Source: Streptomyces sp. SID3343
GTDB lineage: Bacteria > Actinomycetota > Actinomycetes > Streptomycetales > Streptomycetaceae
Reading direction: 5' to 3'
DNA length: 64,000 nt
Assembly (NCBI RefSeq): GCF_009865215.1
Contig: NZ_WWJX01001166.1
Location: 1 to 64,000, forward strand
Both the position numbers and the translations under genes were made by a program. The notes below the pieces were generated by a model. The model had not been told where the DNA came from. It saw only the letters and a program-made list of their open reading frames with translations, and made no database searches. Below, piece after piece: positions 1 to 9,078 of this stretch (position 1 is its first letter; every line of letters begins with the position of its first letter).

Positions 1-797
<797 letters not shown>

Positions 798-899
798 TCA
801 CCTGTGCCGCATGAAGCGTGCGCGACGCGTGCTGCGTGGCGCTTGCGCGGATCGCGTCGGATCGCGTCAGGTGTAACGCCTGCCACGTGCCGCGCGTGC

Positions 900-970
900 G
901 CGCGTGCCGCATGATGCGTGATCGCGTGTTGCGTGTTGTGATGCGTGCTGCGTGTTGCGTGTTGCCGATG
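900..970. repeat. Low-complexity tract of tgcgtgttg-like words
   Basis: Imperfect tandem words of 7-9 bp (gcgtgttg, gcgtgctg, gtgatgcg) run through the space between groEL and the cold-shock gene. No open frame with coding character crosses it. Nothing else is visible in this intergenic stretch apart from the CIRCE sites and the hairpin at 748-792. Confidence 0.6.
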
Positions 971-1043
971 TGATGTGTCGTGCAGTCCGTGATGGACCGT
1001 TACAAGCAGAGGAGCGGAACTCCCCCTGGGTATCAGCCCGGGT

Positions 1044-1247
1044 TCAGCCGGCCAGTCGGACCATGTCCGCCTGCGGCCCCTTCTGCCCCTGCGAGATCTC
1101 GAACTCGACTCGCTGCCCCTCCTCGAGCGTCCGGTACCCGTCCATCTGGATCGCGCTGTAGTGGACGAAAACGTCCGCACCACCGTCGACCGCGATGAAG
1201 CCGTACCCCTTCTCCGCGTTGAACCACTTGACGGCGCCCTGAGCCAT
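1044..1247 (-). CDS. Cold-shock protein, CspA family
   Basis: Small single-domain nucleic-acid-binding protein (67 aa) thought to melt mRNA structure. RNP1 is seen as KGYGFI and RNP2 as VFVHYS, in the order and spacing of the family, after the usual [14 protein letters not shown] start. The ATG at 1247 is preceded by AGGGGAG eight bases upstream; the longer in-frame extension to 1277 has no ribosome site and does not match the family. It follows groEL2 in streptomycetes as here. A long untranslated leader is likely, as in other csp genes, but I could not place a promoter. Confidence 0.95.
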   Translation of the reverse strand: MAQGAVKWFNAEKGYGFIAVDGGADVFVHYSAIQMDGYRTLEEGQRVEFEISQGQKGPQADMVRLAG

Positions 1248-1309
1248 TCCTAACTCCCCTGTTACTGGCCCTTTCACGGATACTGCACGCCGCAGCTCCG
1301 GGTCGTATC

Positions 1310-1329
1310 CAGAAGGCCCCGGCCTTCTG
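1310..1329. terminator. Short hairpin upstream of csp
   Basis: Arms CAGAAGGCC (1310-1318) and GGCCTTCTG (1321-1329) form a perfect 9-bp stem with a 2-base loop. It lies in the presumed csp leader, so it may be an mRNA structure and not a terminator. The rest of 1330-1585 shows no gene or clear motif. Confidence 0.4.
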
Positions 1330-1585
1330 CTACGACCGCGGCTGAATGTATCCGGACGAACGCCCGGAGCAACAGGTCAATCGGACGAGAATTCACTGGG
1401 GAATAAACATCGCTTAGTACTCGAAATGCTACACAAGCCGCATTTCAATACGGCAGAAAAGCGACCTTCGAAACAAATCGGGTGTGATCCCGACCACGGG
1501 TTTGCCGACGCCGCGCCGCGAAAAGCGGGAATAGACCTCGCTAAACATGTGCCGCTACACGTGCGGCGCGCACCCCGCCGGCAAC

Positions 1586-1627
1586 GAAAAAATCCGCCGC
1601 GCGAGCCTCTCGCGCAGCGGATTTTTC
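1586..1627 (-). terminator. Intrinsic terminator of the thrC-cysO operon
   Basis: A hairpin of two stacked stems (aatccgc/gcggatt and cgcga/tcgcg) flanked by an A-run on the left (1587-1592) and a T-run on the right (1622-1626). Read on the minus strand it has the classic stem plus U-tail, about 115 bp past the cysO-like stop codon. The U-tail is rare in such GC-rich genomes. Confidence 0.85.
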
Positions 1628-1742
1628 GGTTCCGTTTTACGTTTTCGATCAGAAACCGCGTTTTCGATCAAGTCCCGCGGTTTCGATCAAGCTCTGCGTT
1701 CCGGATCGAGGACGACCCGCAGCCGCCGATCACGATCCGTGA

Positions 1743-2021
1743 TCAGCAACCGCCCGCGACCGCCGGGATGATCGAAACGCTGCCGCCGTCCGGAATGGGG
1801 GTGTTCAGGCCGTCCGCGAAGCGCACGTCCTCCTCGTTCACGTACAGGTTCACGAAGCGACGCAGCTTGCCCTCGTCGTCGAGGATGCGCGCGCGAATTC
1901 CGGTGTGGTTCTTTTCCAGGTCGTCGAGAACCTCGGCGAGGGTGCCTCCCTCGGCCTCGACCTTGGCTGCCCCACCCGTGTAGGTGCGCAGGATCGTCGG
2001 AATCAAAACGGAGACGCTCAT
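1743..2021 (-). CDS. CysO/MoaD-type sulfur carrier protein ending in GGC
   Basis: A 92-aa ubiquitin-like sulfur carrier, very close in layout to mycobacterial CysO: it opens MSVSVLIPTILRTYTGG and ends ...SIIPAVAGGC. In that family the C-terminal glycine is turned into a thiocarboxylate that hands sulfide to O-phosphoserine (CysM) for cysteine synthesis. Here one extra cysteine follows the Gly-Gly, so the carrier would have to be trimmed first, as known for QbsE (QbsD) and as proposed for Mec-type JAMM peptidases. No such peptidase, CysM or MoeB-like enzyme is in this window. The ATG overlaps the thrC stop codon by 4 bp (ATGA), so the two are translationally coupled and share the SAM riboswitch. 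Confidence 0.85.
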   Translation of the reverse strand: MSVSVLIPTILRTYTGGAAKVEAEGGTLAEVLDDLEKNHTGIRARILDDEGKLRRFVNLYVNEEDVRFADGLNTPIPDGGSVSIIPAVAGGC

Positions 2022-3307
2022 GCCAGGCCGGCCTTTCGGAAGGATTCCAGGGTGGGTCGAATGGTCGCGGTCGGGCCGGTCGTCGGCGTAACCGCGTCCA
2101 GGGTCTTGAGGCCGTCGCCCGTGTTGAGCACGACCGTCTCGGCGTCGGGGTCGAGCGTTCCCGCGGCGATCAGCTTGCGCAGGCAACCGACCGTGACCCC
2201 GCCGGCGGTCTCGCCGAAGATGCCCTCGGTACGGGCGAGCAGCTTCATCGCCTCGACCACCTCGGTGTCGTTCACGTCCTCCACCGCGCCGCCCGTGCGC
2301 TTGCACACGTCGAGCACGTACGGGCCGTCGGCGGGGTTGCCGATCGCGAGCGACTTGGCGATCGTGTCGGGCTTCACCGGGCGGATCACGTCCTGGCCGG
2401 ACTTCCACGCGGCCGACACCGGCGAGCAGCCCGTGGCCTGCGCGCCGAAGATCTTGTACGGCGCGTCCTCGACCAGGCCCAGCGCGATCAACTCGCGGAA
2501 GCCCTTGTCGATCTTCGTGAGCTGCGAACCCGACGCGATCGGGATCACGATCTGCTCGGGCAGTTTCCAGCCGAGCTGTTCGGCGATCTCGTACGCCAGC
2601 GTCTTGGAACCCTCGCCGTAGTACGGGCGCAGGTTGACGTTGACGAAGCCCCAGTCCTCACCGGCCGGGTCGCCGATGAGCTCCGAGCAGAAGCGGTTGA
2701 CCTGGTCGTACGTGCCCTCGATGGCGACGAGTTCGCCGCCGTACACCGCGGCCGTGACGACCTTGCCGGCCTCCAGGTCGGAGGGGATGAACACGCAGCT
2801 GCGCAGTCCCGCCCGCGCCGCCGCGGCGCCGACCGCGCCGGCCAGGTTGCCGGTGGACGAGCACGAAAGCGTGGTGAAACCGAAGGTGCGGGCGGCTTCG
2901 ACGGCGATCGCCACGACGCGGTCCTTGAAGGAGTGCGTCGGGTTCCCGGAGTCGTCCTTGACGTGAAGCTTGCGGATGCCCAGCTCGCGGCCGAGGTTCT
3001 CGGCATGGACGAGCTTGGTGAAGCCCGGGTTCAGGTTGGGCCGCGACGCGACGTCGGCGGACACCGGCAACAGGGGCGCGTAGCGCCAGATGTTCTGCGG
3101 GCCGGCCTCGATCTGCTCGCGCGTCACGGGGCCGAATTCGTAGGCGACCTCGAGAGGGCCGAAACAGGACTCGCACGCGTAGGTCGGACCGAGTTCGACG
3201 CGTTGGCCGCACTCACGACACGACAGTGCCACTGCGGGTCCGAAAGAGGTGGGGGTGACGCCGGCGATGCGGGTGGCGGTCACTGTGCTGGTACGGGATG
3301 GCGCCAT
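2018..3307 (-). CDS. thrC: Threonine synthase
   Basis: PLP enzyme converting O-phosphohomoserine to threonine and phosphate. The 429-aa protein has an N-terminal zinc-ribbon-like motif (Cys30, Cys33, Cys45, Cys48) found in archaeal/actinobacterial-type enzymes, the PLP lysine in HSFKD (Lys128), the SSTGNLAG phosphate-binding loop and the C-terminal NTGDGLKT segment. I chose the ATG at 3307, which has AGAAAGG eight bases upstream; a GTG at 3349 would add 14 residues but falls inside the riboswitch. It overlaps the cysO-like gene downstream by 4 bp. A SAM-I riboswitch immediately upstream ties its expression to methionine/SAM status, which makes sense because O-phosphohomoserine is shared between the threonine and methionine branches. 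Confidence 0.95.
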   Translation of the reverse strand: MAPSRTSTVTATRIAGVTPTSFGPAVALSCRECGQRVELGPTYACESCFGPLEVAYEFGPVTREQIEAGPQNIWRYAPLLPVSADVASRPNLNPGFTKLVHAENLGRELGIRKLHVKDDSGNPTHSFKDRVVAIAVEAARTFGFTTLSCSSTGNLAGAVGAAAARAGLRSCVFIPSDLEAGKVVTAAVYGGELVAIEGTYDQVNRFCSELIGDPAGEDWGFVNVNLRPYYGEGSKTLAYEIAEQLGWKLPEQIVIPIASGSQLTKIDKGFRELIALGLVEDAPYKIFGAQATGCSPVSAAWKSGQDVIRPVKPDTIAKSLAIGNPADGPYVLDVCKRTGGAVEDVNDTEVVEAMKLLARTEGIFGETAGGVTVGCLRKLIAAGTLDPDAETVVLNTGDGLKTLDAVTPTTGPTATIRPTLESFRKAGLA

Positions 3308-3321
3308 GGCGAGGGCCTTTC

Positions 3322-3472
3322 TGTCCTCATCTTTACCCGTGGCTCCCACGGGCCGGACTTGGCACCTGTCCGATCGACGACACTCGCTCGCGCCGAAAGC
3401 GCGTCACGATGTGACGAACGGATGGTTGCCGGGGCTTCAACGGGCCGTTCCCTCTGCCCCTCTGGATGAGCT
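3322..3472 (-). promoter_or_regulatory. SAM-I (S-box) riboswitch controlling thrC-cysO
   Basis: Read on the minus strand, the leader shows the conserved S-box blocks in order: CTCATCCAGAG (about 3460-3470), GGGCAGAGGGA, GGCCCGTTGAAGCC, CCGGCAACC, then a variable stem, then GGTGCCAAGTCC and the closing AAAGATGAG (3326-3334). The first and last blocks pair to form the P1 stem (ctcat/atgag). The thrC ribosome site begins only a few bases after P1, so control could act on translation; I see no separate terminator. S-boxes usually precede methionine or cysteine genes. Confidence 0.92.
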
Positions 3473-3665
3473 GCTATGGCGGTGGACACACCCCGTGAGG
3501 GGCGGCCGGTCCGCGTTTGTCCGGCGCGACGTGCGATCGTCGTATCCGGTGACGACGACTGTAACCGAACCGGTGCCCGGTCGATCATCCGGTCCACCTC
3601 GCGAGACGATAAAGGGTGGAATCGACCGAGGTCGGATCACAACCCGAGACAGGGGATTTTCGAAC

Positions 3666-4652
3666 GTGCTGCCCGAGGTGAGCGCCTGGCTACGACGACG
3701 GTCCTCCGTCGCCGCGGACTGGCCCGTCGACAAGCTCCTGGACGCCAAGAACGACACCCGGGTCAGCGTCGTCCTGCCCGCGCTCGACGAGGAGACGACC
3801 GTCGGGGCCATCGTCGAGACCATCCGCATCGAGTTGGTCGAGCGGGCCCGGCTCGTGGACGAACTCGTGGTCGTGGACTCCGGCTCCACCGACCGCACCG
3901 CGCGCTTCGCCGCCGACGCGGGCGCGCGGGTCGTGCACCGCGACGACATCCTGCCGGAGCTGCCCGCGGTGCGCGGCAAGGGCGAGGTGCTGTGGCGCTC
4001 GCTGCTGGTCACCGACGGCGACATCGTGGCGTTCGTGGACGCCGACCTCAAGGACTTCTCGGCCGACTTCGTGACCGGCATCGTCGGTCCGTTGCTCACC
4101 GATCCCTCGGTCCAGCTGGTCAAGGCCATGTACGACCGGCCTCTGGAGATCGGCGACACGATCGTGCCGGCCGGCGGCGGGCGGGTCACCGAGTTGGTCG
4201 CCCGTCCCCTGCTCAATCTGCACTGGCCCGAACTCGCCGGTTTCGTCCAGCCGCTCGGCGGCGAGTACGCGGCGCGGCGCTCGCTGCTCGAACAGTTGCC
4301 GTTCCCGTGCGGCTACGGCATCGAGACCGCCATGCTCGTGGACACGCTGCGGCTCGTCGGGCTCGACGCGATGGCTCAGGTGGACGTGGGCGTGCGGCGA
4401 CACAGTCACCAGGACGAGGCGGGGCTCGGGCGGATGTCCGCGGAGATACTCCAGGCGGCCGAACGACGACTGCATCGCGTACCGGTGGGCCCCGAGACCA
4501 AGACGTCGCCGACCCAGTTGACCCAGTTGACCCAGTTCGAGCGCAACGCGCACGGGTTTCGTCTGCGCACGCACGACATCGCCGTCGCGGAACGACCACC
4601 GATGGCCACGATCGCCCGATACCGCGAGCGTGCCCGCCTGGTCGGGCGCTGA
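3666..4652 (+). CDS. gpgS: Glucosyl-3-phosphoglycerate synthase
   Basis: GT81-type glycosyltransferase that moves glucose from an NDP-glucose donor to 3-phosphoglycerate, the first step to glucosylglycerate (a compatible solute and, in mycobacteria, a start of methylglucose lipopolysaccharide). The 328-aa protein has the GT-A fold landmarks: VSVVLPALDEETTVG near residue 35, DELVVVDSGSTD, and the metal-binding DXD in FVDADLKD; RVTELVARPLLNLHWPEL and GYGIETAMLVD are typical of this family. I chose the GTG at 3666 (VLPEVSAWLRR) with AGGGGA upstream; the open frame to 3249 runs back through the thrC riboswitch and is not coding. It lies next to trehalose genes, consistent with osmotic or energy storage. 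Confidence 0.9.
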   Translation: MLPEVSAWLRRRSSVAADWPVDKLLDAKNDTRVSVVLPALDEETTVGAIVETIRIELVERARLVDELVVVDSGSTDRTARFAADAGARVVHRDDILPELPAVRGKGEVLWRSLLVTDGDIVAFVDADLKDFSADFVTGIVGPLLTDPSVQLVKAMYDRPLEIGDTIVPAGGGRVTELVARPLLNLHWPELAGFVQPLGGEYAARRSLLEQLPFPCGYGIETAMLVDTLRLVGLDAMAQVDVGVRRHSHQDEAGLGRMSAEILQAAERRLHRVPVGPETKTSPTQLTQLTQFERNAHGFRLRTHDIAVAERPPMATIARYRERARLVGR

Positions 4653-4771
4653 GTCGAGGCGGCGAACCGGGCCGAAGCGGGCCCGATGCGCGCGGTGCGC
4701 GTGACTCTCGTCACCGAGGGTCGCCATCCGCCCGGGTTTGCGAACCGGCGGCCGTGGCTAGGGTCGGGGAC

Positions 4772-6247
4772 ATGAGTGCTCCCCCTCCCGCCGGTGTCCT
4801 GGTCGCGTCCAATCGCGGTCCCGTGTCCTTCTCCCTGGAGGACGACGGCACGCTCTCGGTGAGCCGGGGCGGAGGCGGCCTGGTCTCGGGCCTGTCCACC
4901 GCGGGGCAGGGCACCGGTGCGGTGTGGGTGTGCTCCGCGCTCGGCGAGGCCGACCGCACCGCCACCCGCGCGGCCCCCTCGGGTCGGCTGGATCTCGCCG
5001 GTCACGACACCGGCGGCCTCGCGGTGCGCATGCTCGACATCGACCCGGGCACCTTCGCCCGGGCGTACAACGCCATAGCGAACTCGACGCTGTGGTTCGT
5101 CCACCACCTGCTCTACGACACCGCGACCAAGCCGGTCTTCGACGCCCGCTTCCGCAAGGAGTGGGCCTCGTACGAGGCGTACAACGAGGCGTTCGCGGTC
5201 GCCCTCGCCGAGGAGGCCGCCGAGGGCGCGAAGGTGATCGTGCAGGACTACCACCTGACCCTGGTGCCGGTGATGCTCCGCCGGTTGCGCCCCGACCTGC
5301 GGATCGGGCACTTCTCGCACACGCCGTGGGCGCCGCCGGACTACTTCCGACTGCTGCCCGACGACATTGCGCGGTTCGTCCTGGAGGGTGTGCTCGGCGC
5401 GGACCACGCGGGCTTTTTGACCCGGCGCTGGGCGCTCGCGTTCCTCGACTGCTGCGCCGACGTGCTCGACGCGCAGGTCGACCGCGAGGCGATGACCGTC
5501 AAGCACGGCGGACGCGTCACCGAGATCGGCGTGCACGGCCTGGGCGCCGACGCGGACTTCCTGCGCGAACGCGCGTCGCGGGCCGACGTGGACACCCGTC
5601 TCGCGGGGCTGCGCGAGGCGGTCGGCGGCCGAAAGGTCATCGTGCGGGTGGACCGTACGGAACTGTCCAAGAACATCGTCCGCGGCCTGCACGCCTACCG
5701 CGAACTGCTGCGCACCCGCCCCGAATGGATCGGCAACGTGGTGCATGTCGCGTTCGCCTACCCCTCGCGCCACGACCTGCCGGAGTATCGCGAGTACACG
5801 GCCGCCGTGCAGCGCGTCGCCAAGGAGATCGACGACGAGTTCGGCACGGGCGACTGGCAGCCGCTGATCCTGCACGTCAACGACGACTTCCCGCGCTCGC
5901 TCGCGGCGTATCGGCTCGCCGACGTCGCCTTGGTCAACCCGATCCGCGACGGTATGAACCTCGTCGCGAAGGAGGTTCCGGTGGTGTCGCTGCTGGACGA
6001 GTCGCACGGCGGTTGCGCGCTCGTGTTGTCCCGCGAGGCGGGCGCGTTCGAGGAGTTGGGCGACGACTCGGTCGTGGTCAACCCGTTCGACGTGTCACAG
6101 ACCACCGAGGCGTTGCATCAGGCGCTGACCATGGAACCGGGCGAGCGCCTGGCCCGCACCAGGCGGCTCGCCGCGGCGGCGGTCGCGCTCAACCCGCAAC
6201 AGTGGTTCCTGGAGCAGTTGGACGCGCTCGACGCGCTTTCGCGCTAG
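4772..6247 (+). CDS. otsA: Alpha,alpha-trehalose-6-phosphate synthase (GT20)
   Basis: Makes trehalose-6-phosphate from an NDP-glucose and glucose-6-phosphate in the cytosol. The 491-aa protein shows the GT20 landmarks in order: VASNRGPVSF and RGGGGLVSGL at the N terminus, QDYHLTLVP (usually HDYHL), IGHFSHTPW with the active-site His, VDRTELSKNI carrying the donor-binding Arg and Lys, and DGMNLVAKE near the C terminus. ATG at 4772 follows GGTCGGGG. The VDRTELSKN form also occurs in pseudo-glycosyltransferases such as VldE, but the convergent otsB (3 bp between stop codons) argues for ordinary trehalose synthesis. Confidence 0.88.
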   Translation: MSAPPPAGVLVASNRGPVSFSLEDDGTLSVSRGGGGLVSGLSTAGQGTGAVWVCSALGEADRTATRAAPSGRLDLAGHDTGGLAVRMLDIDPGTFARAYNAIANSTLWFVHHLLYDTATKPVFDARFRKEWASYEAYNEAFAVALAEEAAEGAKVIVQDYHLTLVPVMLRRLRPDLRIGHFSHTPWAPPDYFRLLPDDIARFVLEGVLGADHAGFLTRRWALAFLDCCADVLDAQVDREAMTVKHGGRVTEIGVHGLGADADFLRERASRADVDTRLAGLREAVGGRKVIVRVDRTELSKNIVRGLHAYRELLRTRPEWIGNVVHVAFAYPSRHDLPEYREYTAAVQRVAKEIDDEFGTGDWQPLILHVNDDFPRSLAAYRLADVALVNPIRDGMNLVAKEVPVVSLLDESHGGCALVLSREAGAFEELGDDSVVVNPFDVSQTTEALHQALTMEPGERLARTRRLAAAAVALNPQQWFLEQLDALDALSR

Positions 6248-6250
6248 ACG

Positions 6251-7114
6251 CTAGTGCTGTGGCCGGTCACCGGTGAGGTGGTCGGCCAGCCCCGCGAGCA
6301 GGTCCGCGACGCCCGCGGGGCCCGGTACGACCAGGTCGGCGCGCTTGGCGAGGGCGTCCACCTCGGCGGAGCCGCTGCACACGGTGATCCCGGCGACGCC
6401 CCGGCCGCGCAGTTCCTCGACCGCGCCGAACGCGGCGAGGTCGCCGAGGTCGTCGCCGGCGAACAGTACGGACGCCGCCTGACGCTCCTTCAGGAAGCCG
6501 GTGAGGGCACGCCCCTTGTCCATCCCTTCGGGGCGCAACTCCAGGACCATGCGCCCGGGTTCGACGGTCAGGCCGTGTTGCGCGGCGAGGTCGTCGAGGG
6601 GAGCGCGCAGCAGGTCGAAGGTGCCTTGCGGGTCGGGGGCGCGGCGCGTGTGCACGGCCAGCGCGCTGCCCTTGTCCTCGGTCCACGTGCCGTCCCACGC
6701 GCCGAGCGACCGGAGCAGGCCCGGCAGCGCGAGCCGCACCTCGTGCACACCGCTGGGCGGCTCGGGGGCGGTGACCCGGTCGGTCCGGGCGTCCCATCGC
6801 TCCAGACCGTAGTGGCCCAGCACGACGAGGTGTTCGAGGCCCTCGACGCCGCGGAAGCGGCCGTACTCGACCGCGACGGCGGCCGGGCGGCCGGTCACGA
6901 TCACCACCGCGTCCAGCCGCGGGGTCAGCCGGGACAGCGCCCGGACCGCGCGCACGTCGGCTCTGGCCTGGTCGGGGTCGTCGACGATCGGGGCGAGCGT
7001 GCCGTCGAAGTCCAAGGCGACGACGGCCCGTTGTGGCTGCGCGAGCAACGCGGCGAGACCGGCGCGACCGGCCGAGGTGACGGGTTCGGGCAGTGCGGTC
7101 CGATTCGTGGGCAT
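6251..7114 (-). CDS. otsB: Trehalose-6-phosphate phosphatase (HAD family)
   Basis: Removes the phosphate from trehalose-6-phosphate to give trehalose. The 287-aa protein has HAD motif I as ALDFDGTLAPI near residue 33, the VIVTGR motif II region, the MDKGRALTGFL lysine segment and GDDLGDLAAF as motif IV, in the usual OtsB order. I used the ATG at 7114 (MPTNRTALPEP); the frame is open further upstream but has no family similarity there. Its stop codon faces that of otsA at 3 bp, so the two trehalose genes converge and are separately transcribed. A palindrome CTGTCCGGACAG at 7147-7158, just upstream, may belong to its promoter. Confidence 0.93.
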   Translation of the reverse strand: MPTNRTALPEPVTSAGRAGLAALLAQPQRAVVALDFDGTLAPIVDDPDQARADVRAVRALSRLTPRLDAVVIVTGRPAAVAVEYGRFRGVEGLEHLVVLGHYGLERWDARTDRVTAPEPPSGVHEVRLALPGLLRSLGAWDGTWTEDKGSALAVHTRRAPDPQGTFDLLRAPLDDLAAQHGLTVEPGRMVLELRPEGMDKGRALTGFLKERQAASVLFAGDDLGDLAAFGAVEELRGRGVAGITVCSGSAEVDALAKRADLVVPGPAGVADLLAGLADHLTGDRPQH

Positions 7115-7793
7115 GCGGTCCAACCTAGTACTTCGGCAGGACTTGGCTGTCCGGACAGGTCGGGGGCTGTACGAGCCGCCTTCGGGGGCGTATCGGACGG
7201 GCCTTGGCCGGGTGTTCGGCGATCCGCCACCCGTTCCCGCGGGCGTCGCCGTCCTCTGTCCGAATGACGCGGGCCGCCCGACGCGCGCGCGGATCGCCGA
7301 AGCGACCTGCCGCATCCGGGCCCACCCGGCGTCCGGCCGACCCTCGTCGACGAGTCCGCCGCGTCGATCTCCGCACCGCTACCGGGGCCGAAGCCACCGA
7401 CGCGTGGAAAGACCCCGCCGAACGCGTCTCGGCGACGTGCGTGTGCGCGGGCGTCGGCGTGGTCGCCGCGCCGTTGGGCCGGACTCGCACACCGGCCTTA
7501 TCCGGACAGCCGCAAAACGCATCCGGCCGGCCTGCAATACCCCGGCTCAACCGTCGCCAACCGCCCCGAAATCACCTCCGAGAGGCGCGCGAAAGCAATC
7601 CACGCGTCTGTGGTCGGTAGGCCCGGAAGCTCGCCTGAAACGCGCCACGAGCACGCCCGGTGCGCGGTTGCAGTACGCCCACCGGAAGGGGGAAAACGAA
7701 TGGGTGGGAGCGAGGTATGCGAGAACACATTTCCGCCGAGGTGCGGGAATGATCAGTTCCGCTACGGCTGTGCCGCATCTCCGATTTTGACCG
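7115..7793. other. Intergenic stretch with no recognisable gene
   Basis: About 680 bp between otsB and the promoter of the next operon. Open frames on both strands here are arginine- and proline-rich without family features, and none has a convincing ribosome site. The only motif I see is the 12-bp palindrome CTGTCCGGACAG at 7147-7158. Confidence 0.6.
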
Positions 7794-7827
7794 TTGACAG
7801 CCTGCACGAGTCGACCTACTGTCGACT
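7794..7827 (+). promoter_or_regulatory. Sigma-70-type promoter overlapped by an inverted repeat
   Basis: TTGACA at 7794-7799, a 17-base spacer and TACTGT at 7817-7822 form a near-consensus housekeeping promoter, unusually good for a streptomycete. The -10 box lies within a perfect inverted repeat AGTCGAC-ctact-GTCGACT (7809-7827), a likely repressor operator. The start codon at 7898 would give a leader of about 70 nt. It should drive the six-gene cassette that follows. Confidence 0.75.
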
Positions 7828-7897
7828 TCGGACCGGTGGTCGATGATTCGAGAGTGCGGCGCAAGCTAAATTCCCATCAGATCGATACGGCAATTGG

Positions 7898-9040
7898 ATG
7901 GCCAACGTGAAGCCTGTGGAACAACCCGGCGGACGTTATGGAATCCCTTCTCCTCTCGGCGTCGGGCCTATGTCACGCAATTCGATCGACGCGTGTATAG
8001 AATTTGCCTATCGTCACGAGTTCAATCTCATGCTCATTCCCAGCCGGCGCCAGATAGAGGCGGCCGCGTTGGGGGGCGGATATGTCGAGGGGTGGGACAC
8101 CGAGGCATTCGCCGAGTACGTGCGCAAGCGCGACCCCAAGCACCTCCTCATGCTGTGCCGCGACCACGGTGGTCCATACCAATTACCGACGGAGCGGGCG
8201 AGCGGCCTTACCCCTGAGCAGGCCCTCGACTCAGCCACGGTGTCCTTCGTCGAGGACATCCGGTGCGGTTTCGAACTCCTCCACATCGACACGTGCATGG
8301 ACGTCGACGGTCCCGCGGAGCATTCCCTCGCGGTCGAACGACTCGTCGAACTCTATGGGCGCTGCGTCGAAGCGGCACGTGTCGAAAACGTGGATCTGCG
8401 ATTCGAGATCGGGTTCGAGGACCAAGGCGTCGACACGAACGACCCGGCGGAGTTCGACGAACAGTTGCACGACGTCCTCGCGCGACTGCGGGCGGCCGAT
8501 CTGCCCGCGCCGACCTTCGTTGTCGCGCAGACCGGCACCAAGGTTTTGGAGACCACGAACACCGGCGCGCTGCGGACCGCCCCCGCTGCGGTCGAATACG
8601 CCGTGCGGGCGCTCAGTGATCTGACGCAGAAGAGCGGGCTCGCACTCAAGGCGCACAACGCCGACTATCTTTCGTTCGCCGAGATCGGCCGATTGCGAAC
8701 GGCCGGTGTCCACGCGATGAACATTGCCCCGGAAATCGGTGTCGCGGAGACTCGGGCACTTCTCGAATTGCTTGAGGAAGTAGGACTTCGCAATGCCCGG
8801 GATTCATTCCTGGCCATGGCCTACGAATCCGGGCTCTGGCGTAAATGGATGATCCAGGGAACACCCGACGACGATCTTCGACGCGCGATTATCGCCGGTC
8901 ATTACATGTTCGGAACGGAGGCGTTCGTTCAGCTCAAGGAGTCCGTCTCCGCGACGGTCGCGCGCCGTGGGATCGATCTCGACCAGTACCTGCGGTTGCG
9001 AATCGAGCACGTGATCGGCCGATACGCCACCTTGCTCTGA
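7898..9040 (+). CDS. KbaZ/GatZ-like class II tagatose-bisphosphate aldolase subunit homologue
   Basis: A 380-aa protein resembling the so-called non-catalytic (chaperone-like) subunit of D-tagatose-1,6-bisphosphate aldolase: GIPSPLGVGPMSRNSID at the N terminus, LLMLCRDHGGPY near residue 87, FELLHIDTCMDV, and LKAHNADYLS toward the C terminus. Similarity is at family level only. No catalytic KbaY/GatY partner is present, and the neighbours are a sugar-phosphate-isomerase-type cupin, an aminotransferase and a phosphatase, not galactitol or GalNAc catabolic genes. A carbon-carbon bond-forming or cleaving role on a sugar phosphate is an inference. The ATG at 7898 has a poor ribosome site; the conserved N terminus supports it. 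First gene of the cassette, 70 bp behind the promoter. Confidence 0.65.
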   Translation: MANVKPVEQPGGRYGIPSPLGVGPMSRNSIDACIEFAYRHEFNLMLIPSRRQIEAAALGGGYVEGWDTEAFAEYVRKRDPKHLLMLCRDHGGPYQLPTERASGLTPEQALDSATVSFVEDIRCGFELLHIDTCMDVDGPAEHSLAVERLVELYGRCVEAARVENVDLRFEIGFEDQGVDTNDPAEFDEQLHDVLARLRAADLPAPTFVVAQTGTKVLETTNTGALRTAPAAVEYAVRALSDLTQKSGLALKAHNADYLSFAEIGRLRTAGVHAMNIAPEIGVAETRALLELLEEVGLRNARDSFLAMAYESGLWRKWMIQGTPDDDLRRAIIAGHYMFGTEAFVQLKESVSATVARRGIDLDQYLRLRIEHVIGRYATLL

Positions 9041-9078
9041 ACCGTCCGCCCCCCGCGAGCACGAAAGGTGATTTCACC

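Noticed and set aside
3249-3665. N-terminal extension of the glucosyl-3-phosphoglycerate synthase frame
   Set aside because: It runs through the antisense of the thrC start and SAM riboswitch, has no similarity to the family and no ribosome site; the GTG at 3666 fits better.
7125-7620. Open frames on both strands in the otsB upstream region
   Set aside because: Arg/Pro-rich shadow products without ribosome sites, conserved motifs or neighbours in an operon.
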